Part shown: positions 1 to 5,424 of the stretch, piece by piece
Position numbering within the stretch: the stretch's first letter is position 1
How the letters are laid out: each line of letters opens with the position of its first letter
Assembly (NCBI GenBank): GCA_003563755.1
Contig: PWUB01000137.1
Span: 1 to 5,778, forward strand
Direction: 5' to 3'
DNA: 5,778 nt
DNA from: Clostridia bacterium
GTDB lineage: Bacteria > Bacillota_E > SLMV01 > PUMD01
Notes under the pieces: model-generated
What the model saw: the letters and a program-made list of their open reading frames with translations, nothing else
What the model was told of the DNA's origin: nothing
The model's database searches: none
Position numbers and translations under genes: made by a program

Positions 1-165
1 ATCAGCGGTGCAGGGTGGTATGACCTCCCCGCCGTCCTACTTCTTGAAGCCTGGCAGGTGGACAGGCCCGGTGGACAGAAGACGTTGTAGAAGGCGGTCA
101 TAGTTATTCGGAGCCCAAAGGGTGGGCCCGGATGCCTGCGGGCAGCAGTCCGCCGCGGAGGGGAG
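1..165. other. Left edge without an assignable gene
   Basis: No gene can be assigned here. On the + strand, frame 1 is open from the left edge to a TAG at 88-90 and would give a 29-residue tail ending GGQKTL. Frame 2 is open to a TAG at about 101-103. Neither tail resembles a family I recognise, and third-position GC does not separate them clearly (roughly two thirds in each). If the frame 1 tail is real, an upstream + strand gene ends at 90, about 75 bases before the next start. I see no convincing -35/-10 pair and no terminator with a T-run. Confidence 0.25.
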
Positions 166-168
166 GTG
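157..168 (+). promoter_or_regulatory. Shine-Dalgarno sequence with two possible starts
   Basis: The purine run GGAGGGGAGGTG serves two in-frame candidate starts of the next gene. Its left half, GGAG at 157-160, sits five bases before GTG at 166. Its right half, GGGAGGTG at 161-168, matches the 16S anti-SD better and sits six bases before TTG at 175. The choice changes the protein by only three residues (MWFLIS... or MISPFD...). Confidence 0.55.
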
Positions 169-660
169 TGGTTCTTGATTTCGCCCTTTGATTACCCTCA
201 AAAAGAGAAACAGGTGGTCCTGGCATCGGATGACGAGGATTTGAAGAAGGCGCTGGACGCCATGGCCACCGATGAAGATGCGGAGGTCAGGTTGATACGC
301 CCGGATACTCCGGACATAGTGGTCTTCTCGGGATGCGTGCGGGTAGTTGATCGACGCCTCGTCGGCGACGAGACGTGGTCGGTGTTCTCCGAGTACATCG
401 ACGAGGTAAATGATCCTGACCAGGATCCCGTCATCGTGGATGAGGATGGAGAGGTTCTTCTCGATGGACCGCTGTACGATGAGGTGCCGTTGGTGGTCAC
501 CGATGGGAGTTCGGATTCCCGGAGGTTCAGCATACCCAGGCACATGAGGGGCAGTGTTCACTACATAGACGGTCGGGCCGTGGAGCTCGTGGTGCAGCTG
601 GTCAGAAAGATCCTGCGCGACAGTGACGCACAGGCCAGCCACGTTCGTGCCGAGGGATGA
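166..660 (+). CDS. Acidic hypothetical protein
   Basis: I do not recognise this 164-residue protein. About 22 percent of its residues are Asp or Glu (roughly 36, against 18 Lys plus Arg), giving a strongly negative net charge. Acidic clusters lie near residues 21-40 and 76-96. There is no signal peptide or membrane segment, so it is probably cytosolic. Hydrophobic stretches such as IVVFSGCVRVV (51-61) between charged segments suggest a small alpha/beta fold, and residues 138-150 could form an amphipathic C-terminal helix. There is a single Cys (57) and no visible metal or nucleotide motif. The start is GTG at 166, or TTG at 175 by the better-placed SD. It precedes the allantoinase-like gene by 54 bases on the same strand, so co-transcription and a linked role are plausible. 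A longer antisense frame (777-37) exists but has no recognisable content. Confidence 0.7.
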   Translation: MWFLISPFDYPQKEKQVVLASDDEDLKKALDAMATDEDAEVRLIRPDTPDIVVFSGCVRVVDRRLVGDETWSVFSEYIDEVNDPDQDPVIVDEDGEVLLDGPLYDEVPLVVTDGSSDSRRFSIPRHMRGSVHYIDGRAVELVVQLVRKILRDSDAQASHVRAEG

Positions 661-666
661 GGTGGA

Positions 667-682
667 CGGGGGACGAACCCCG
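667..682 (+). other. GC-rich hairpin just after the stop codon
   Basis: CGGGG at 667-671 pairs with CCCCG at 678-682 around a six-base loop, starting seven bases after the stop of the acidic protein gene. No T-run follows, so it is not a classical intrinsic terminator. It might protect the 3' end or attenuate transcription into the allantoinase-like gene. Five-pair GC stems also arise by chance in DNA of this composition. Confidence 0.3.
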
Positions 683-714
683 GGACCGATGCCGCGTATG
701 CAAGGGAGATAGGG

Positions 715-2094
715 ATGTATGATCTCTGCGTGACAAACGGGTACCTGGTGACCGAGGCGACAGTGTTGTCGGCCCATCTCTACGTGCGCGGCGGCAGGAT
801 CGCGGCCATCAGCTCAGAGCCGGACATGGCCAGTGCAGAGGTGGTGGATGCCCGTGGAGCCCTCGTGTTCCCCGGTGCCGTCGATGCTCATGTTCATTTC
901 AATGATCCCGGGCGGACCGAGGCCGAGGATTTCCTCACCGGCTCCTCCGCTGCCGCTGCCGGGGGAATCACCACCGTCCTGGAGATGCCCCAGACCAACC
1001 CGGTGGTTGCAGATGAGTCCTCCTTCCTTGATAAGAAGGCCGAAGTCGACGGGAAATCCGTGGTCGACTACGGCCTCTACCTGGCCCTGACGCCCGACAA
1101 CATACCGCGGGTGGAGGAGCTGTGTTCGCTCATGCCGATGGGTTTCAAGTGTTTCCTCTCCCACTCGGACGACATCGGGATGCTCGATGACAGCATGCTG
1201 TACGAGGGGATGCTCGCCATCAGGAGGAGCAGGTCACGGCTGGTGGTTCACGCCGAGACCGGTTCCCTGATCGATCTGCTGGCCAGGCGGCTGACATCCC
1301 AGGGCCGCGACGATCCCCTCGCCCACGCCGACAGCCGGCCTCCCTTCGTCGAGGTGCACGCCGTGGCCAGGACGGTGTCTTTGGCCGAGGAAACGAAAGC
1401 ATCCGTTCATATTGCCCACTGCAGCACGGCTGCAGGGGTGGACATTGTGAGCCGCGCTCGCGCCGCCGGCCTGCCAGTGACGGTGGAGACCACTCCCCAC
1501 TACCTCGCTCTCACCACCGAGACCCTCCGGGACCGGGGTCCCTACGCCAAGTGCAACCCTCCCCTGAGAACGGAGAAAGAGGTTGGGGCTCTCTGGGCCC
1601 GGCTGGCCGCGGGCGGGATCGACATCGTGGCGTCGGACCACGCACCGTACACCTTCGCCGACAAGGATGCCGGCCTCAGCAGCATATGGTCCGCTCCCGC
1701 CGGGGTGACCTCCATCCAGAGCATGGTGCCCATGGTACTGAGTGAGGGACGCAGGCGGGGGCTCAGCTGGACCCGGCTCGCCCAGGTGGTGGCCGAAGGG
1801 CCGGCGAGATTATTCGGGCTCTATCCGGCAAAGGGAACTCTCAGGGTCGGTACCGATGCCGACATGTTCATCTTCGACCCCGATGTATCCTGGAGGGTTG
1901 ACACCGACGGGCTCTTTTACAAGCAGCCCTGGACGCCCTTTGAGGGCATGACGGTGCAGGGCAGGGTGAGGCGGACCCTGGTGCGGGGTCGGACGGTCTA
2001 CCTTGACTCTGGGGACGGGGGAGAGATCACCGTGTCTCCCGGACACGGCCGGTTCATATATCCGGGCTATTCAGCGGGTGATGGACCAGGGTGA
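715..2094 (+). CDS. allB: Allantoinase-like cyclic amidohydrolase
   Basis: A 459-residue member of the dihydroorotase/allantoinase/hydantoinase branch of the amidohydrolase superfamily, at the usual length for allantoinase. Family members open a cyclic amide ring in the cytosol with a binuclear metal centre; allantoinase converts allantoin to allantoate. The N-terminal beta segment (about 1-50) is followed by the TIM barrel. Visible ligands are H59 and H61 in DAHVHF, the presumed carboxylated lysine K145 in GFKCFL, H179 in VVHAE, H235 in IAHCS and D308 in SDHAP. Allantoinase traits include FNDPGRTE (62-69), GFKCFL, AKCNPPLR (278-285) and the W-S-A-P-A-G-V-T-S-I-Q stretch (325-335). TNP at 94-96 and NPPLR recall dihydroorotase, so another cyclic ureide or imide is possible. 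GGGAG at 704-708 sits six bases before the ATG. No allantoate or ureidoglycolate enzyme is in the window. The fold is secure; the substrate is inferred. Confidence 0.87.
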   Translation: MYDLCVTNGYLVTEATVLSAHLYVRGGRIAAISSEPDMASAEVVDARGALVFPGAVDAHVHFNDPGRTEAEDFLTGSSAAAAGGITTVLEMPQTNPVVADESSFLDKKAEVDGKSVVDYGLYLALTPDNIPRVEELCSLMPMGFKCFLSHSDDIGMLDDSMLYEGMLAIRRSRSRLVVHAETGSLIDLLARRLTSQGRDDPLAHADSRPPFVEVHAVARTVSLAEETKASVHIAHCSTAAGVDIVSRARAAGLPVTVETTPHYLALTTETLRDRGPYAKCNPPLRTEKEVGALWARLAAGGIDIVASDHAPYTFADKDAGLSSIWSAPAGVTSIQSMVPMVLSEGRRRGLSWTRLAQVVAEGPARLFGLYPAKGTLRVGTDADMFIFDPDVSWRVDTDGLFYKQPWTPFEGMTVQGRVRRTLVRGRTVYLDSGDGGEITVSPGHGRFIYPGYSAGDGPG

Positions 2095-2135
2095 TCAGGA
2101 GCACCCAATACGGCAGGGAGACGTCTCAGCACCAC
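2089..2135. other. Convergent gap with inverted repeats
   Basis: The allantoinase-like gene (+) and azlD (-) end facing each other here with 41 bases between stop codons. GGGTG at 2089-2093 pairs with CACCC at 2102-2106 around an eight-base loop, overlapping the TGA of the + gene. A perfect ten-base palindrome, GAGACGTCTC, lies at 2118-2127, eight bases past the azlD stop. Neither is followed by a T-run in either direction, so a bidirectional terminator is plausible by position but not shown by sequence. Confidence 0.3.
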
Positions 2136-2459
2136 TCACAGTATGCTGGCAAGCATCCACATTGCGGCCATCCCCACCACCACGGTGTAGAGGAAGCTGC
2201 CCGTGCGCCAGGCAACCACGGCTGCAATCACCCCGGCCAGGAGGCGCTCGTTTCCTGCCGATACATCCAGGGCATCACCGCGAAAAAGGAGAGCGGGAAG
2301 GACCAGGGCGGACAGGGCAGCTGTCGGCACGAATTCCAGGGCTCTCCGCAGGAGGGGAGGGACCTTCACCCGTCCGAACAACTGGATGAAGGACAGTCTC
2401 AGGGCGAAGGTTCCGGTGGCGACGGCCAGGGTTACGATGAGAAGCGTCGAAGGTTGCAC
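2136..2459 (-). CDS. azlD: AzlD-family branched-chain amino acid exporter subunit
   Basis: A 107-residue, almost wholly hydrophobic protein of the AzlD family, at full family length. AzlD is the small inner-membrane partner of AzlC; in characterised bacteria the pair exports branched-chain amino acids and analogues such as 4-azaleucine. Family traits are the N-terminal segment ending GTFALRLSFIQL (16-27), the basic stretch after it, LEFVPTAALSALVLPALL (41-58), and the C-terminal pair of helices including WRTGSFLYTVVVGM (84-97). Three to four membrane segments are likely. The start is GTG at 2459, chosen because it lies two bases after the azlC stop and because GGGGAGGGGG at 2475-2466, inside the end of azlC, places GGAGG nine bases upstream. 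Translational coupling to azlC is therefore likely. The two subunits are expected to act only together. Confidence 0.93.
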   Translation of the reverse strand: MQPSTLLIVTLAVATGTFALRLSFIQLFGRVKVPPLLRRALEFVPTAALSALVLPALLFRGDALDVSAGNERLLAGVIAAVVAWRTGSFLYTVVVGMAAMWMLASIL

Positions 2460-2461
2460 TG

Positions 2462-3169
2462 TCAGCCCCCTCCCCGGTAGTGCTGTCGATCCCGGATGAG
2501 CAATTCGATACTCAGGCCGACGAGGATGCCCGCCACAACGCCCATGATCAGGCCCAGGTTCAGGGGCAGCGGATGTGCGATGACTGCCACCGTTCCCCCG
2601 GCGATGCCTGCTGCCAGGGAGTTGCCGTCCCTGCAGGCGTTGACCAGGATCGCCATGAAGGACAGCGGGATGGCAAAGTCCAGGCCCCAGCTCTCTGGAA
2701 CCCCGGATCCGAGGTATATGCCGGCGGCGCTGAATACCTGCCAGGTGAGCCAGAGGGGAACAGATGCCCCCAGGTAGTACCAGTGGGGGTGTACGCTGTT
2801 GTCCTCGCGCAGGCGGACAGCGGAGATGGCGTAGCCGTGATCCGTGAGAAGATAGGCGTGCAAAAGGCGCAGCGGAGACCTAGGTGACTTGAGGTAGGGA
2901 GCGATGGACGCACTGTATACGACGAACCGCAGGTTGATGATGATGGCGGTGTAGATGATGACGAAGGAGGCGGCACCGGCCCCGATGAGCTGCGACATGG
3001 CCAGCTGGGACGCACCGGCGAACACGAGCACCGATATCGCCAGGGCCATGCCGTGGGGAATGCCCACGCTCACCGCGGTGATCCCGGATATCATGGCGAA
3101 GGGGATGATGCCTGGGATCAGGGGTGATACGTCTTTCACCCCGGCGCTGAAACTCTCCCGGTTACTCAT
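2462..3169 (-). CDS. azlC: AzlC-family branched-chain amino acid exporter, large subunit
   Basis: A 235-residue polytopic membrane protein of the AzlC family (YgaZ in E. coli), at normal length. It forms the main permease subunit for export of branched-chain and possibly other amino acids. Recognisable family stretches are IPFAMISGI (22-30), VFAGASQLAMSQLIGAGA (49-66), NLRFVVYSASIAPYL (79-93), the LLTDHGYAIS segment (107-116) and a C-terminal run of small hydrophobic residues (185-222) typical of the last helices. About six to seven membrane segments are expected, with a short charged C-terminus (RDRQHYRGGG). The ATG at 3169 has AAGGAG at 3186-3181, eleven bases upstream, a slightly long spacing. 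It is the first gene of the azlCD unit; 208 non-coding bases lie upstream, so it could have its own promoter, although none is convincing. Confidence 0.95.
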   Translation of the reverse strand: MSNRESFSAGVKDVSPLIPGIIPFAMISGITAVSVGIPHGMALAISVLVFAGASQLAMSQLIGAGAASFVIIYTAIIINLRFVVYSASIAPYLKSPRSPLRLLHAYLLTDHGYAISAVRLREDNSVHPHWYYLGASVPLWLTWQVFSAAGIYLGSGVPESWGLDFAIPLSFMAILVNACRDGNSLAAGIAGGTVAVIAHPLPLNLGLIMGVVAGILVGLSIELLIRDRQHYRGGG

Positions 3170-3377
3170 CGTCCGCTCGGCTCCTTCCCGGTCCAGGTGC
3201 TTCCGGGCAGTCCATCATGTTGATGTACCAGCGCGCGTGAAGCACCGTTGATGTCGTGGGGCATCAGGCTCACTCACTCATGATACCCGGATGACCGTTG
3301 AGGAGAAAGCACACCAGTTGCTCCGCCGGGCGGTTTTCAACCCGACACCCTAACAGCGGTTACGAGGTCCGGTCAAG
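3170..3377 (-). other. 208-base gap upstream of azlC
   Basis: This gap lies between the end of the serine hydrolase gene and the azlC start and must hold the azlCD promoter if the two are not cotranscribed. The only candidate I see is TTGACC (3376-3371) followed after 17 bases by TTAGGG (3353-3348), a good -35 with a very poor -10. A stem-loop can form at 3317-3341: outer GTTG/CAAC and inner CCGC/GCGG with an asymmetric internal loop. GTTGATGT occurs twice, at 3219-3226 and 3247-3254. No small gene with a ribosome site and no T-run terminator on the - strand were seen. Confidence 0.3.
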
Positions 3378-4250
3378 TCAGACGGTTCGCAAGAGCCCCT
3401 GATCCCGACAGGTGTCACCGCAAAATGCATCGTATATGACGCGCGACGCTTTCGGCAGCACGACCTGGTTCTCGTTGTCGACTCCGGGAGTTCGGTCCCT
3501 GCCGTTGCGACTGAAGAGAGATATTACGTAGTCACAGGACGGCGTGTAGACGATCCCCGCATTGCACTTAACTCCCCTGGTGGTCCCGCTCTTGCTTGCC
3601 ACACGTATACAGGGATCAGCGTCCGGCTGCTTTGCTCGGAGCAGTTCCCCCGGGAAGTAGCGGGTGATGTCTGTTTTGTAGTGGTTTTGCATCATGATGG
3701 CCAGCATTGCTTTGCTCGCATGGGGGCTGACTACCTCACCCCTGTACAGCAGTTCGAAAAGGACTCCAAAATCCCCGGCGGTGGTCATCCCGAACGGGAC
3801 ATCGGATCCATCGCCCACGTGCACGATCTTTCGGTTGATACGTGTCTGCGTCATCTCGAGGCTGTGGGCCATGCTGTTGATGTTGTCGAGGTCGACGAGG
3901 TCTATCATCTGGTTTGTCGCCACGTTGTCACTCACTATCATCATCAGCACGCACATGTCACGAACGCTCAGGGTGAGACCGACAGTGAGCTCCCGCAGTA
4001 CGCCGGATCCATAGGTGCGCTCGGTGTTTTCCTCTACGAGGTGGTTATCGTCATCGAGGGAGATCCGGCCTTCATCCGCCTGCCGGAAGACTTCTGCCAG
4101 GATGACGGTCTTTATGGTGCTGGCTGTCTGGTTCGGCTCGTCCGCTCTGTACGCGATGGTCTCACCACTATCGAGACGTTTGGCGTAGATGCCGAGGTCT
4201 CCGGAAAAATCCTGGTCTATTCGCTTCAGAGCGTCAACGGTCGTATCCAC
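3378..4250 (-). CDS. Class A beta-lactamase-fold serine hydrolase, no signal peptide
   Basis: A 290-residue protein of the class A beta-lactamase/penicillin-binding-protein-like hydrolase family. The nucleophile motif STIK is at 44-47, preceded by the usual N-terminal strands (LGIYAKRLDSGETIAYRADE). SDN is at 107-109 in the family context SVRDMCVLMMIVSDN, and KSG at 220-222 stands for the KTG triad, followed by NAGIVY. GSGVLREL (81-88) is also typical. A Glu matching Glu166 of true class A beta-lactamases is not evident in the expected region around residues 138-150, so penicillin hydrolysis is doubtful; an amidase, esterase or peptidase role is as likely. There is no signal peptide: upstream of the GTG at 4250 the frame is open only to a TGA at 4329-4331, with no hydrophobic stretch. 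GGAGGAGG at 4266-4259 lies eight bases before the GTG. Six cysteines also fit a cytosolic protein. It follows the amidohydrolase by 81 bases on the same strand. Confidence 0.9.
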   Translation of the reverse strand: MDTTVDALKRIDQDFSGDLGIYAKRLDSGETIAYRADEPNQTASTIKTVILAEVFRQADEGRISLDDDNHLVEENTERTYGSGVLRELTVGLTLSVRDMCVLMMIVSDNVATNQMIDLVDLDNINSMAHSLEMTQTRINRKIVHVGDGSDVPFGMTTAGDFGVLFELLYRGEVVSPHASKAMLAIMMQNHYKTDITRYFPGELLRAKQPDADPCIRVASKSGTTRGVKCNAGIVYTPSCDYVISLFSRNGRDRTPGVDNENQVVLPKASRVIYDAFCGDTCRDQGLLRTV

Positions 4251-4311
4251 GTTTCCATCCTCCTCCTTGGTGCATCGACCGGCCCCATGTCTTGGCCTCA
4301 GCAGCCCCTCG

Positions 4312-4325
4312 CCCCGGGCACGGGG
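4312..4325 (-). other. GC-rich hairpin between amidohydrolase and serine hydrolase genes
   Basis: Read on the - strand, CCCCG and CGGGG form a perfect five-pair stem with a TGCC loop, starting six bases after the amidohydrolase stop codon. No T-run follows. It could mark a processing or partial termination site that sets different levels of the two proteins, or be a chance structure in GC-rich DNA. Confidence 0.3.
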
Positions 4326-4331
4326 TGCTCA

Positions 4332-5192
4332 CTAGAGTCCCAACAGTCGCTGGGCACTCCCGGCGAGTATCATCTCGCGGTCCTCCGAGGCTATCGCCGC
4401 CTGCGACAGGGCCTTCACGTTCTCCTCGCCCGTGGAAAAAGGGAAGTCCGAGCCGAACAGGAGTCGGTCGGCAGACACCACCTCCAGGGCGGCCCTGATC
4501 ATGGAAACCGGGAAGAAGGGTGATATGTCGAACCAGATGGTATCAAAAAGGTTACCTCCGTGAGACCACTCATACAGGTCCCGGCAGAATGCCAGCCCCC
4601 CTCCGAGGTGGGCTGCCAGCACCCGGGGGCGCCTCTGCAGCTGTCCCAGGGCTTCGAGGAGGTGGTAGAACTTGTTGCCCTCGCCGAAGAAGTGCGGCGA
4701 GTCCCAACAGACGAAGGAGCAGTCAGTCAGCACCACCAGGTCCAGTTCAGCCGCCTGTGTCAGCACCTCGAGCACGGGCTCCGAGTTGAGCCGCATTCGG
4801 GACATGCTGGGGTAGATCTTGACACCTCCAAAGCCCAGCTCGTACCTGATGCGGTGCATCTCCGGCCCCACCTCCTCCGCCGTCGAGAGGGGAACGGAGC
4901 CGAAGCCGAGGAGCTGCTCCGGGGACTCAGCCACGACAGCCGCCACCTCATCGTTTATGTCACGGCATCCAGCCGCTGTGTCCGCCAGGCCGAATATGAT
5001 CGATCGGTTCACCCCGAGACGCCGGGCTTCGCGAAGATAGTGCTCGAACAGCCCACGGTTTCCATCGATACCCTCGATTCTGGGCAGGATGACCTCCCTG
5101 ATGTAGGTGGAGCTTTCAGAACAAGACACGTAATGATCGAGGTGCTCGACGTAGTCGCCGGTGATGTAGTGGACGTGGCAGTCGATGATCAT
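4332..5192 (-). CDS. ACMSD-like metal-dependent amidohydrolase (Amidohydro_2 type)
   Basis: A 286-residue TIM-barrel hydrolase or decarboxylase of the COG2159/Amidohydro_2 group, at typical length. Members hydrolyse or decarboxylate small cyclic or aromatic acids with one or two metal ions in the cytosol. The first-strand metal motif is DCHVH (H6, H8). GFGGVKIYPSM (120-130) matches the family's GxK strand with K125. AAHLGGG (193-199) supplies H195, and LLFGSDFPF (244-252) supplies the final aspartate D249. The strand that normally reads like PVLIHTG is here LVVLTDCSF (152-160), so Asp157 appears to replace the usual His ligand. The ATG at 5192 gives the expected MIIDCHVH beginning, and GGGAGGGA at 5208-5201 is eight bases upstream. 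It is the first gene after a 232-base gap and precedes the serine hydrolase on the same strand. The substrate cannot be deduced; the family assignment is firm. Confidence 0.91.
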   Translation of the reverse strand: MIIDCHVHYITGDYVEHLDHYVSCSESSTYIREVILPRIEGIDGNRGLFEHYLREARRLGVNRSIIFGLADTAAGCRDINDEVAAVVAESPEQLLGFGSVPLSTAEEVGPEMHRIRYELGFGGVKIYPSMSRMRLNSEPVLEVLTQAAELDLVVLTDCSFVCWDSPHFFGEGNKFYHLLEALGQLQRRPRVLAAHLGGGLAFCRDLYEWSHGGNLFDTIWFDISPFFPVSMIRAALEVVSADRLLFGSDFPFSTGEENVKALSQAAIASEDREMILAGSAQRLLGL

Positions 5193-5424
5193 GGCAGCTC
5201 TCCCTCCCGCATGTCCCTGGAGTCTGTGCTTCTATACCGTCACGGCGATTCCTCTGTTTCCCGGCTTCAGCCTCAAGAAGCTTTTCAAGGCGTGCGGCCT
5301 ACCGATGACCTCACCCTGTACGGCTTTTCGGAACGTGTCCCCACCGGAGCCGTCGAGGGTGTCCCCAGGAGGCCTTGATGAATGCTGCGGGGAGACCGTT
5401 GGTGCTGGGCGCTCGCACCCCCAA
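5193..5424 (-). other. 232-base gap upstream of the amidohydrolase
   Basis: This gap separates the MATE transporter from the amidohydrolase and is the likely place for the promoter of the amidohydrolase-serine hydrolase pair. TATAGA (5238-5233 on the - strand) resembles a -10 box, but no -35 stands at the right distance. On the - strand GGGGACAC occurs at 5366-5359 and 5342-5335, exactly 24 bases apart. GCTTC and GAAGC at 5281-5264 can form a weak hairpin with an eight-base loop. I did not recognise a riboswitch family. A short - strand frame (5489-5232) crosses the gap, but it overlaps the transporter and looks like a shadow. Confidence 0.3.
5407..5420 (-). other. Hairpin just after the transporter stop codon
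   Basis: On the - strand GGGTG and CGCCC pair, with one G-T pair, around a CGAG loop four bases after the transporter stop. A competing stem of GGTGC with GCACC (5419-5415 and 5405-5401) is possible. There is no T-run, so termination here is only a positional guess. Confidence 0.3.

Noticed and set aside
37..777. A 246-residue open frame on the - strand opposite the acidic protein gene
   Set aside because: It has no recognisable domain, is rich in His, Pro and Arg as antisense shadows often are, and overlaps the start of the clear allantoinase-like gene. The + strand frame has a strong ribosome site and a co-directional neighbour.
3317..3341. GC stem followed by TTTT on the + strand, resembling an intrinsic terminator
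   Set aside because: No + strand gene ends near it. On the - strand, where the neighbouring genes are transcribed, the run is A-rich and precedes the stem, so it does not fit a terminator there.
3681..4523. A 280-residue open frame on the + strand across the serine hydrolase gene
   Set aside because: The - strand frame carries STIK, SDN and KSG in proper order and spacing, so the + frame is a shadow.
4560..5378. A 272-residue open frame on the + strand across the amidohydrolase gene
   Set aside because: The - strand frame carries the DCHVH, HLGGG and GSDFPF metal motifs; the + frame shows no family features.
5193..5424. A riboswitch such as a guanidine or purine type in the amidohydrolase leader
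   Set aside because: I could not find the conserved core sequences of any riboswitch class; only weak short hairpins are present.
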